Source of the DNA: Sulfurovum zhangzhouensis
GTDB taxonomy: Bacteria > Campylobacterota > Campylobacteria > Campylobacterales > Sulfurovaceae
Assembly: GCF_030347965.1 (NCBI RefSeq)
Contig: NZ_JAQIBD010000001.1
Span: 186,001-250,000 of the forward strand
Direction of reading: 5' to 3'
DNA: 64,000 bases
Shown piece after piece: positions 19,688-27,582 of the stretch. The notes under the pieces are model-generated. The model was not told where the DNA came from. It made no database searches and was given only the letters and a program-made list of their open reading frames with translations. Each line of letters starts with the position of its first letter. Positions within the stretch are counted from its first letter, which is position 1. Position numbers and translations under genes: made by a program.

Positions 19688-20245
19688 CTATCTTTTTTTC
19701 TTTGTCATATTTTCCAAAGTAAACCAGATGATACCGACGATCGTGAAGAGTATCACCGGAGCGATCCATGGGTTTTTCTGTACATATCCAAAAAATGCAA
19801 TGATCGATTCGCTGGCATAGTAGGCACTAAGACCGATAGTTGATACGAACACAATGGAAGCAAAGATATTAAAAAAGATAAACTTTTTAAAGTCATATTT
19901 TGCCAAGGCCATAGAGATCGGTACCAATGTCTTTACACCGTAAATGAACTTTTGGATGAAGACGGCCAAAATCCCATACTTTCGCATGATCAATGTAGCC
20001 AGTGCTACTTTACGCTTATGTTTTGCAAAATACGGTTGTATCTGTTTTTTCTGATATTTCCCAAGATAGAAAAGGAAGTTGTCTCCCATAAAGTTAGAGA
20101 TCATCGCTATGACAAGTGCCGTAGTCAAATCCATATTGCCCATAAATGAAAAGACTCCTGCAGCCGCTACGATAAAAAGCGAACCGCCAAACGAAAAAAA
20201 TGCTACTGCAAAGTATCCCCAAGTCTCCAAAGAAGAAAAATCCAT
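19688..20245 (-). CDS. DedA / VTT-domain membrane protein
   Basis: This 185-residue integral membrane protein belongs to the DedA (VTT) family, which flips or scrambles lipid carriers such as undecaprenyl phosphate and phosphatidylethanolamine. Family marks are GYFAVAFFSFGGSLFIVAAAG in the first re-entrant segment (two halves), the MGDNFLFYLGKY motif and KFIYGVKTLVPISMALAKY with the conserved Arg replaced by Lys. Five or six hydrophobic stretches can be seen. It converges with the aminotransferase gene. The exact lipid substrate is unknown. Confidence 0.88.
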   Translation of the reverse strand: MDFSSLETWGYFAVAFFSFGGSLFIVAAAGVFSFMGNMDLTTALVIAMISNFMGDNFLFYLGKYQKKQIQPYFAKHKRKVALATLIMRKYGILAVFIQKFIYGVKTLVPISMALAKYDFKKFIFFNIFASIVFVSTIGLSAYYASESIIAFFGYVQKNPWIAPVILFTIVGIIWFTLENMTKKKR

Positions 20246-20283
20246 CTAAAAACCTTATTATTTCTTTTGTCACATAGCATTGG

Positions 20284-20345
20284 GTGAGCAGTTACGTAAG
20301 CGTGCATATTTGAGAAGCAAACACGCTACAGTAACGTCTGCTCAC
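20284..20345. repeat. Long imperfect inverted repeat
   Basis: GTGAGCAG (20284-20291) pairs with CTGCTCAC (20338-20345), and further inside TTAC and GCGTG pair with GTAA and CACGC across a 17-base loop. A second hairpin, CTACTTTTTT with AAAAAAAGTAG, follows at 20368-20390. The element fills the gap between two divergent genes. Confidence 0.6.
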
Positions 20346-20505
20346 TTGCGGAGTGACGCTTTTTTGCCTACTTTTTTCTAAAAAAAGTAGAGAGATACAA
20401 TCAAAAATATACTGAAAGATCCGGATATACATGTACACCCTATATCTATTAAAAAAAAGGCAAAAAATTATAGTGATAGAAATCATATCTAAAATTGGTT
20501 AATGT

Positions 20506-20511
20506 TATAAT
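20506..20511 (+). promoter_or_regulatory. -10 box of the AEC transporter gene
   Basis: TATAAT ends seven bases before the ATG at 20519. Transcription would begin at or next to the start codon. Confidence 0.5.
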
Positions 20512-20518
20512 CTCACCC

Positions 20519-21433
20519 ATGATCGATACACTTATGAGCATTATCTTTGTCTATGTCTTTATCCTGTTGGGCTACATCGCCAAACGTATCTTCAAAGAGG
20601 ATATGAACTCCAAGACGCTTACACTTTTTTCTGTCTATTTCTTGCAACCTTTTGTAACCGTTTGGGGGTTTAGTACGGCAAAGCTTGAACTTGCACATAT
20701 CTATACACCGCTCGTCTATCTGGGGATTATATTTTTGCTACTGCTGCCGACGATCGCACTGGGGAAGATCATCTTTACAGACCCAAAAGAGCGTTCTATC
20801 TTCTCCATTGCAGGCTTTGTCGGAAATACGGGAAATATCGGTATCCCTCTAGGGATTGCCCTCTTTGGAGAAGCCAGCGTCATATACACAACACTGATTA
20901 ACATTGCTAATGTCTTTGTGGTCTACATCATAGGGGTTTATATCTACTCTCGCGGATCGTTCAGTATCAAAGACTCGCTGTTGAATATCATCAAGATCCC
21001 TATCATTCCTGCCTCAGCTGTAGCGATCCTGATCAACATCTATGAGATTCCTCTGTCTCATCAGATCGTAGAGTTTTTCAAGATGGGAGCTTACGGCGGA
21101 ATCGTACTGCAACTGTTTTTGCTTGGTACGTTTTTGCAAGGCATCAAATTCAATGACCTACGTCCGCTATTGATGTTCTCTACCCTTTCACAGAAATTTA
21201 TACTCATACCGCTCTTTACTGCTACGATACTGAGTTTCACTTCACTGCCGCTGTTTGTTCAGGGTGTGATACTCATGGAGATGATGGTACCTCTGGCAGT
21301 CGCCAATATCAACCTGGCTTCACTTTATGACTGCCGTCCAAAAGACGTGACATCACTGATCATGATCAGTACTTTACTCTTCATTCCTATGCTTTTTGTA
21401 CTCAGTTACATCGTAAATCACTTCTATTTGTGA
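20519..21433 (+). CDS. AEC-family transporter
   Basis: This 304-residue protein is a member of the auxin efflux carrier (AEC/BART) family, with about ten membrane segments in two five-helix halves. The conserved GFVGNTGNIGIPLGIALFG at the end of helix 4 is the family crossover motif, and the last helix pair ends DCRPKDVTSLIMISTLL. Members move organic acids such as malate or other carboxylates. I place the start at ATG 20519, since the in-frame TTG at 20495 lies before the -10 box. No ribosome site precedes the ATG. Confidence 0.85.
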   Translation: MIDTLMSIIFVYVFILLGYIAKRIFKEDMNSKTLTLFSVYFLQPFVTVWGFSTAKLELAHIYTPLVYLGIIFLLLLPTIALGKIIFTDPKERSIFSIAGFVGNTGNIGIPLGIALFGEASVIYTTLINIANVFVVYIIGVYIYSRGSFSIKDSLLNIIKIPIIPASAVAILINIYEIPLSHQIVEFFKMGAYGGIVLQLFLLGTFLQGIKFNDLRPLLMFSTLSQKFILIPLFTATILSFTSLPLFVQGVILMEMMVPLAVANINLASLYDCRPKDVTSLIMISTLLFIPMLFVLSYIVNHFYL

Positions 21434-21464
21434 TAAAATTACATACTTATTATTAGGAGTTTCC

Positions 21465-22685
21465 ATGTCTACAAATACCCTTATTATCGGTGCAGGTGGT
21501 GTCGGAAATGTCGTTGCGTTCAAATGTGCGATGAATGCTGAGACTTTCGGGAATATCACACTGGCAAGCCGTACAGTTAGTAAATGTGATGAGATCGCAG
21601 CTAACGTCAAAGAAAAAACAGGCGTACAAATCGCTACAGCACAGGTTGACGCAGACAGCGTACCGGAACTAGTTGATCTTATCATGAAGACAGATGCAGA
21701 TATCGTGATCAACGTTGCTTTACCATACCAGGATCTAACCATCATGGATGCATGTACACAGTGCGGCGTCGACTATCTAGATACAGCAAACTACGAGCAC
21801 CCGGATGAAGCGAAGTTCGAGTACAAAGAACAATGGGCAAGAAATGAGCAGTTTAAAAAAGCTGATATCATGGGACTGCTTGGAAGCGGATTTGACCCGG
21901 GTGCAACCAATGTATTCTGTGCTTACGCTCAAAAACATTATTTTGACGAGATCCATACGATCGATATCCTTGACTGTAACGCAGGTGATCACGGTTATCC
22001 GTTCGCTACCAACTTCAACCCTGAGATCAACCTTCGTGAAGTAAGTGCTAAGGGAAGATACTGGGAAGAAGGAAAATGGATCGAGACCGAGCCGATGGAG
22101 ATCATGCAGGTATGGGATTATCCTGAAGTCGGACCAAAAGACAGCTACCTGCTCTACCATGAAGAGATGGAGTCACTGGTAAAACATATCAAAGGCTTAA
22201 AGCGTATCAGATTCTTTATGACATTTGGTGCAAGCTACCTTAAACATATGGAAGTACTTCAAAATGTCGGTATGCTCGGTATCGAACCTGTAGAGCACAA
22301 AGGACAGCAGATCATTCCTATCGAGTTCTTGAAGACTCTACTTCCTGATCCGGCAAGTCTCGGTCCGCGTACTAAAGGTAAGACCAATATCGGTATTTTT
22401 GCAAAAGGGATCAAAGACGGAAAACCTCAAACGATCTACATCTACCAGGTCAAAGACCATGAAGAGTGTTATGCTGAAGTAATGAGCCAAGGTGTAAGCT
22501 ACACGACCGGTGTACCGGCTATGATCGGTGCGAAATTGATGCTTGAGGGTGTATGGCAGGGAACTGGTGTCTTCAACATGGAAGAGATGGACCCGGATCC
22601 GTTTATGGAAGAGATGATGACACAGGGACTTCCTTGGCAAGTCTTGGAACTAGGTGCACATGAAGACCTCAGGGTTGATGACTAA
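21465..22685 (+). CDS. Carboxynorspermidine/carboxyspermidine dehydrogenase
   Basis: This 406-residue protein belongs to the saccharopine dehydrogenase-like family. In Campylobacterota the members of this type are carboxy(nor)spermidine dehydrogenases, which join a diamine with aspartate semialdehyde using NADPH to make carboxyspermidine. The Rossmann motif is IIGAGGVGNVVAFKC near the start, followed by the family-specific DYLDTANYEHPDEAKFEY and LLGSGFDPGATNVFCAYA. With SpeA at 15656 it forms a spermidine route independent of S-adenosylmethionine. The start is ATG at 21465 after AGGAG. The stop overlaps the next start by one base. Confidence 0.9.
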   Translation: MSTNTLIIGAGGVGNVVAFKCAMNAETFGNITLASRTVSKCDEIAANVKEKTGVQIATAQVDADSVPELVDLIMKTDADIVINVALPYQDLTIMDACTQCGVDYLDTANYEHPDEAKFEYKEQWARNEQFKKADIMGLLGSGFDPGATNVFCAYAQKHYFDEIHTIDILDCNAGDHGYPFATNFNPEINLREVSAKGRYWEEGKWIETEPMEIMQVWDYPEVGPKDSYLLYHEEMESLVKHIKGLKRIRFFMTFGASYLKHMEVLQNVGMLGIEPVEHKGQQIIPIEFLKTLLPDPASLGPRTKGKTNIGIFAKGIKDGKPQTIYIYQVKDHEECYAEVMSQGVSYTTGVPAMIGAKLMLEGVWQGTGVFNMEEMDPDPFMEEMMTQGLPWQVLELGAHEDLRVDD

Positions 22686-23389
22686 TGTCTGAATCCAGTA
22701 CCTTTTTGGGATTTCCCAAAGAGGGTATCAAGTTTCTTGAAAATATCATACAAAACAACTCCAAAGAGTGGCTTGATGCACACAAAGAGGAGTATGAACG
22801 CACTATCGTTACACCAAACAAGGCGTACGTAGAAGAGATGGGCGAGCACCTGCAGATACTGGTGCCCTCCATCCATGCCATTCCAAAGATCAACAAATCA
22901 CTTTTCCGTATCTACCGCGACGCACGTTTTCACCTGGATGATCCGATCAAAGAGCGTATCGGGATCATCATGTGGCAAGGCGGCGGTCACCGTATGCAAA
23001 GCAGCAGCTTCTATATGCACTACGATTTTTATGAAGTATTTGTAGCAGCGGGGATACGAAACTTCAAACCGCCATTGCTTCAAACCTACCGCGAATATAT
23101 CAAGAGTGATGCAAACCGAGAATCCCTACATACTATTCTGGAAGATCTCAAAGCCAAAGGCTACCAGATCCCTGAACCCGAATACAAACGGCTTCCCGCA
23201 GAGTTTGAGAGCGAGCTTTCTTTTGGCTACCTGACCAGATACCGCTCGATGTATGCCTATACGACATTTAAACCCGACAAAACCTTTCATTCCGAGAAGA
23301 TCATAGACAAAAACTTCAAGATCTATGAAGATCTACTTCCTCTTCAGCAATGGGTCTATGAGCTGACACTCTATGACTCTAAAACGTGA
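22685..23389 (+). CDS. DUF2461-family protein
   Basis: This 234-residue protein belongs to DUF2461 (TIGR02453), a conserved family of unknown function. The typical N-terminus is FPKEGIKFLENIIQNNSKEW, followed by FRIYRDARFHLDDPIKERIG and a glycine-rich MWQGGGHRM segment. Its ATG overlaps the last base of the dehydrogenase stop, so the two are co-translated. The last 11 bases overlap the convergent pgeF gene. No enzymatic role is established. Confidence 0.88.
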   Translation: MSESSTFLGFPKEGIKFLENIIQNNSKEWLDAHKEEYERTIVTPNKAYVEEMGEHLQILVPSIHAIPKINKSLFRIYRDARFHLDDPIKERIGIIMWQGGGHRMQSSSFYMHYDFYEVFVAAGIRNFKPPLLQTYREYIKSDANRESLHTILEDLKAKGYQIPEPEYKRLPAEFESELSFGYLTRYRSMYAYTTFKPDKTFHSEKIIDKNFKIYEDLLPLQQWVYELTLYDSKT

Positions 23390-24140
23390 GTGCGATCATA
23401 CTCATAAACCTACCGCTGCACCCCTGCTCTTTTCTATAAGAGAAATACTTCTCAACCTCACATGAGGTACACTGACCGCTCATTTCGATATGCTCAGCTA
23501 TTAACCCCGCATCCAGAAGCTGTTTTTGATTGATCAGTGGCAGATCAAGCATATACTTCTCCCCTACCTTATCAAAGGCCTCGGTATCCATAAAGTGCTG
23601 TGCAACATCCTCCCCGACTTCATAACAGCATCTTCCGATAGAGGGTGCGATAAAAGCGATGATATCCTCGGGGTCTGAACCGAAAACTTCGATCATCTTC
23701 CCTACGGTTTTCCCTGTGATATCTGCCTTGGTGCCTTTCCATCCTGCATGGACCGCAGCGACGATCTCCTTTTTGCTGTCAAATAGAAGCACAGGCACAC
23801 AATCAGCGGTCAGGATGGTCAGCACGACTCCCTTTTGATCGGTGATCAGTGCATCACAGTTCTCTATGGCATCTTCGATAGTGTGCCACCCTTTACTCTC
23901 CCTGCTCTCGATGACCGTGATATTGTCACTGTGGGTTTGGTTGGCTACGATAAAATGGGCATCTATATCTGCTCCCAGCCTTTGTGCCATTTCAAGTCTG
24001 TTCGAGATGATCTCATTTGCTGCTTCACCAGTATGCAGTGCAAGGGAGCCGTGATAGGTAAGCTTGCTGTCCTTGGTTGTTACGGCATGTAAACATTGTT
24101 CAAATTTTCCCAATAACTTGGAGCAGTAAAATTCAGCCAT
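23379..24140 (-). CDS. pgeF: PgeF/YfiH purine nucleoside phosphorylase (laccase-domain) family
   Basis: This 253-residue protein belongs to the YfiH/PgeF family. Family members act as zinc-dependent purine nucleoside phosphorylase and adenosine deaminase, and in E. coli PgeF also edits peptidoglycan precursors. The metal and active-site residues are in VLTILTADCVPVLL, VAAVHAGWKGT and GRCCYEVG, followed by CTSCEVEKYFSYRKEQGCSG near the C-terminus. The length is normal. It converges with the DUF2461 gene and is divergent from rodA (51 bases between starts). Confidence 0.93.
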   Translation of the reverse strand: MAEFYCSKLLGKFEQCLHAVTTKDSKLTYHGSLALHTGEAANEIISNRLEMAQRLGADIDAHFIVANQTHSDNITVIESRESKGWHTIEDAIENCDALITDQKGVVLTILTADCVPVLLFDSKKEIVAAVHAGWKGTKADITGKTVGKMIEVFGSDPEDIIAFIAPSIGRCCYEVGEDVAQHFMDTEAFDKVGEKYMLDLPLINQKQLLDAGLIAEHIEMSGQCTSCEVEKYFSYRKEQGCSGRFMSMIALTF

Positions 24141-24163
24141 CCCTTACCTCTAACTTTTTTTGT

Positions 24164-24169
24164 TATAAT
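24164..24169 (+). promoter_or_regulatory. -10 box of rodA
   Basis: TATAAT 23-28 bases before the rodA ATG, preceded by a T-run. Confidence 0.5.
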
Positions 24170-24191
24170 ACCCAAAAAATGAAGGCGCAGG

Positions 24192-25331
24192 ATGGAGCAT
24201 TGGTTTGATTTTGACAAACGTATCTTTAAGCACTTCAACTATCTTTTAGTACTCCAGCTGATTCCTCTTCTAGTCATCTCCTCCTATCTGGTCAATGAGA
24301 TCAACCCTTATCTTTTTACCAAGCAGATGGTCTATTATGTCATTGCAGGGATCGCATTTTTAGTCTCTGCCTTTTTCCCGTGGCGTCAGATACTGTGGTG
24401 GTTTGTCCCCCTCTTTTATATCGGGAACCTTGGTTTGCTTGTTGCGGTGGAGTTCGTAGGAAAGTCCATCCTCGGTGCACAGCGTTGGATACAACTGCCG
24501 GGGATCGGTGTCACGATACAGCCTTCGGAGTTCATGAAAGTAGCGGTCATCATGACGCTTGCCTACCTTATCCACAAAACCCCTCCGCCGGAAAAAGGAT
24601 ACGGTCTTTGGAAGTTTATCGTGCTCTCTATCGTGATCATCATCCCTTTTGTACTGATTGCCAAAGAGCCTGACCTTGGTACTGCCCTTGTACTGCTGAT
24701 CACCGGTTATGGTGTGCTCTTTGTCGTGGGGATCAACTGGAAGATATGGTTCACGATCTTCGTGATCGCAGGGTTCAGTGCACCTGTGGTCTATGAATAT
24801 GGACTCAAAGACTATCAGAAGAAGCGTATCGAAGATGCGCTCAACAAACCAAGCTACCAGGTTAGACAGGCTCTCATCGCGATCGGTTCAGGCGGGATCG
24901 AAGGCAAACCTAAAGATGAAGCGACACAGACCCAGCTTGATTTTCTGCCTGTTGCATCTACAGACTTTATCTTTGCATACCTGGGAGAGAGATTTGGTTT
25001 TAAAGGGATGATGGGGGTGATCGGTCTGTATATCCTGCTGATCTTCAACCTCCTCTATATCTCGGCTAAATACGCCAAGGATTATCTCATCAAAACCTTT
25101 GCTTCGGGACTGGCATTTTTGTTTTTTGTCTACATGGGAGTGAACGTCTATATGATCATCGGACTTGCCCCTGTAGTGGGACTTCCGCTCCCTATGTTCA
25201 GTCACGGAGGGACCTCATTTATCATTTTTGCAGTAATTTTCGGAATCCTCCAAAACTTAATTGCATTTAAAGACTTTAGTCGATATAATTCTGACTCGAA
25301 AATCACATTGCAACGCAAAGATAGTCGATAA
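24192..25331 (+). CDS. rodA: Rod-shape peptidoglycan glycosyltransferase RodA
   Basis: RodA (379 residues) is the SEDS-family peptidoglycan polymerase of the elongasome, working with PBP2. About ten membrane segments are present. The SEDS hallmarks are GAQRWIQLPGIGVTIQPSE near residues 98-116 and the later FLPVASTDFIFAYLGERFGF, with the catalytic Asp in the loop region, and the last signature is GLPLPMFSHGGTSF. The first residues MEHWFDFDKRIFKHFNY match RodA rather than FtsW. It ends four bases before the tRNA gene. Confidence 0.96.
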   Translation: MEHWFDFDKRIFKHFNYLLVLQLIPLLVISSYLVNEINPYLFTKQMVYYVIAGIAFLVSAFFPWRQILWWFVPLFYIGNLGLLVAVEFVGKSILGAQRWIQLPGIGVTIQPSEFMKVAVIMTLAYLIHKTPPPEKGYGLWKFIVLSIVIIIPFVLIAKEPDLGTALVLLITGYGVLFVVGINWKIWFTIFVIAGFSAPVVYEYGLKDYQKKRIEDALNKPSYQVRQALIAIGSGGIEGKPKDEATQTQLDFLPVASTDFIFAYLGERFGFKGMMGVIGLYILLIFNLLYISAKYAKDYLIKTFASGLAFLFFVYMGVNVYMIIGLAPVVGLPLPMFSHGGTSFIIFAVIFGILQNLIAFKDFSRYNSDSKITLQRKDSR

Positions 25332-25335
25332 CCAA

Positions 25336-25412
25336 GGGTCTTTAGCTCAGTTGGTTAGAGCACTCGGCTCATAACCGAGTGGTCCGGGGTTCGAGCCCCC
25401 GAGGACCCACCA
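25336..25412 (+). tRNA. tRNA-Met(CAT) (elongator; Ile2 not excluded)
   Basis: Cloverleaf with acceptor GGGTCTT/AGGACCC, anticodon arm CTCGG-CTCATAA-CCGAG (anticodon CAT), T-arm CGGGGTTCGAGCCCCCG and encoded CCA. A CAT anticodon is shared by elongator Met and by lysidine-modified Ile2, which I cannot separate here. The 3' part is the integration target of the island. Confidence 0.93.
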
Positions 25413-25414
25413 CC
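25366..25414 (+). repeat. attL, in the tRNA 3' half
   Basis: This 49-base segment runs from the anticodon stem through the CCA end and two bases beyond. It matches 53551-53599 except at the 22nd base (G here, T there) and the 43rd base (C here, A there). Confidence 0.88.
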
Positions 25415-25481
25415 AATAATCCCCCTAAATTACATCATTTAACGACATTTTAAATAAATCTATATCGTTTAAGTTTTCATT

Positions 25482-25502
25482 AGGTCCCATGATAGGTCCC
25501 AT
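25482..25502 (+). promoter_or_regulatory. Paired GGTCCCAT motifs near attL
   Basis: AGGTCCCAT occurs at 25482-25490 and again at 25494-25502, 12 bases apart. A similar pair lies near attR. These look like integrase arm-type or excisionase sites. Confidence 0.45.
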
Positions 25503-25558
25503 TTATTTAATAAAACTGTAACTTCAAATCGATACTATTTGGTGTACACTATTCCTCA

Positions 25559-25681
25559 TTATTTAGAAGGTTCATACTCGATAAGTTTATCTTTAATAAA
25601 GTTCAACTTATCATCAAAATAACCATACCCTCGAATTTCTCCAAATCCAAGAAAATAGCCTCTATCAAACAATTTTTCCTT
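25559..25681 (-). pseudogene. 3' gene remnant (about 40 codons)
   Basis: On the minus strand, just past gajB, an open frame encodes the coherent C-terminal sequence GFGEIRGYGYFDDKLNFIKD and then KLIEYEPSK before a stop at 25559-25561. Upstream of KEKLFDRGYF the frame is closed by a TAG, which abuts gajB. A TTG at 25672 with an AAGGA in front could start a tiny protein, but the sequence looks like the tail of a larger protein lost when gajB was joined here. I do not recognise the parent family. Confidence 0.45.
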
Positions 25682-25688
25682 CTATTTG

Positions 25689-27581
25689 CTATATTTCTAT
25701 AACATTTTCTTCTCCAAACCATTCTTTAGCTTTTTCTATAACTGCTTCAGATGGTTCATGATAAAAGACAACTAGATTTTCTTTTGTTCTTGTACAACAA
25801 ACATAGAATAGTTTTTGTGTTCTTTTTAGAACACTTTCACTTCCATTTTCTAAAAATAGATTTTCAAAATTATATTGCGTCCAATCCCCATTATCTAAAA
25901 TAACAAGGACATTATCAAATTCATCACCTTTGGTTTTATGTTGGGTTGTAAATGGAGTTCTACCTTCTAAATATTCAAACAACTTTTGAAATTCACTAAA
26001 TTTAACTTTTTTTACTCTATTATAAACATATTCTTTTTCTCTGATAAATCTTTCCAATTTATCATCTGTCACACAAATACCATCTCTATCTGCTTCATTT
26101 ATTACTTCTTCAATGGTCTTATCTTCAACATTAATCAAGCTTTCAATTTTGTTCTTTAAATCTATTTTGTCTTGAACTCTATTAATCTTATAGTCTGTAA
26201 CTGCTAAAAACTCATTAAACTTTCCAGATTGATATAATGAAATAGCTTGTTGAATTTTAAAAAGATGTTTTATTAAATTATCTCTTTTTGAACCTTTTTT
26301 ACTTTCTTCATCTTCTGTTTGTTTTTTATCATCAATAAGTTGATCTTTATCTAAATATATCTTTCTTACTTCAACAAAAGGTACATCTTTCAACTGATCA
26401 TATAATTCTCTGTCTGCTTGATTTGCTAATATAATATCTTTTTTCAATTGCCTTTGTCTGTTTTTCAATTGAAATATATCAACTACTGTATCAAAGCTAG
26501 CATTTTCATCAAATATTATTTCAGGTCTACCATATTTTTTATCATCTTTAATTTTTTGAGTAATCGCACTTTTCAAGCTTATTATTGGATCTTTATCATA
26601 TATTGCCATCAAGTTTTGAAAACCTGCTTTTTCTGCAATCAAATTATGTGTTAAATTCAACTCCTTTAATCTTTTATTATCATTAAAATCCCATCCAAAG
26701 TTTTCTGTAAGATAATCTCTTAATAAATCTAAATCTGGATTTGTAGAATAAATAAATTTGATTGTCCCTTCTTTTACAGTTCCATCGTCCTGCATATTTG
26801 GTGCTTTAGTATCATCTGATGGCTCTTGTACTATTCCATCTGTTCTAAGCCTATTAGCTAATTCAATAACAAGTCTTGGGCTTCTTCTATTTTGTTCTTT
26901 TTTTACTTCTTTTATCAAACCTTCTTCAATATAATCATTAATTTCATCAACTCCACTTGAATAGATTGATTGCATTGCATCACCAAAAAAACCTATAGTA
27001 TTCTTTCTTTGACTTTGTCTAATATGTCTAAGCAAAATATCTACCACTTCTTTATGTGTATCTTGATACTCATCGACAAAAATAAATCTATATTTATCTT
27101 TTAATATATCGCATAATTTTATATATGTTCTAAACATATACTCTGACAACCAAATAACTTCATCATGCGAAATAATTCCATTGTTTATTTTTAGATATTC
27201 CTTGTATTCAATTTCTTTAATTGCATCAAAAAAATTATCAGGTACAGGATCACCGTCATTATCAATTTTTATTTTAGAATCAGGATCATTAGCAAGTGCT
27301 ATTAATGAAGCCTTTATTTCTTTTTGAAAATGCTTAATATTATCCCACAGAAAATCATGTATAGTCGATACATCTAAATTTTTATGATTAACTCTTTCTT
27401 CAATCTCTTTAACTGCAATATTTGTATACGTCATACAAAAAACTTTCTCTGCTGGATGTTGCTTAATCACCTCTTTAATTACTTGAACCAAAGAGTATGT
27501 TTTTCCACTACCTGCACCACCACTTAACAAAAAGTTTTCATCATTGCCTATATGTTCTAATATTTGTTGTAACTCATTCAT
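25689..27581 (-). CDS. gajB: Gabija protein GajB (UvrD-like helicase)
   Basis: This 630-residue superfamily I helicase has Walker A GGAGSGKT at 21-28, motif II FVDEYQDT ending at about 175, motif III GFFGDAMQS, motif V TTQHKTKGDEFDN and motif VI YVCCTRTKENLV. It starts one base after the stop of an OLD-family nuclease gene. An OLD nuclease followed directly by a UvrD-like helicase is the Gabija antiviral system, in which GajA cuts DNA and GajB acts as a DNA-sensing ATPase partner. It is longer than the classic Bacillus GajB (about 490), with an insertion in the middle (about 380-530). Confidence 0.88.
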   Translation of the reverse strand: MNELQQILEHIGNDENFLLSGGAGSGKTYSLVQVIKEVIKQHPAEKVFCMTYTNIAVKEIEERVNHKNLDVSTIHDFLWDNIKHFQKEIKASLIALANDPDSKIKIDNDGDPVPDNFFDAIKEIEYKEYLKINNGIISHDEVIWLSEYMFRTYIKLCDILKDKYRFIFVDEYQDTHKEVVDILLRHIRQSQRKNTIGFFGDAMQSIYSSGVDEINDYIEEGLIKEVKKEQNRRSPRLVIELANRLRTDGIVQEPSDDTKAPNMQDDGTVKEGTIKFIYSTNPDLDLLRDYLTENFGWDFNDNKRLKELNLTHNLIAEKAGFQNLMAIYDKDPIISLKSAITQKIKDDKKYGRPEIIFDENASFDTVVDIFQLKNRQRQLKKDIILANQADRELYDQLKDVPFVEVRKIYLDKDQLIDDKKQTEDEESKKGSKRDNLIKHLFKIQQAISLYQSGKFNEFLAVTDYKINRVQDKIDLKNKIESLINVEDKTIEEVINEADRDGICVTDDKLERFIREKEYVYNRVKKVKFSEFQKLFEYLEGRTPFTTQHKTKGDEFDNVLVILDNGDWTQYNFENLFLENGSESVLKRTQKLFYVCCTRTKENLVVFYHEPSEAVIEKAKEWFGEENVIEI

Positions 27582-27582
27582 A

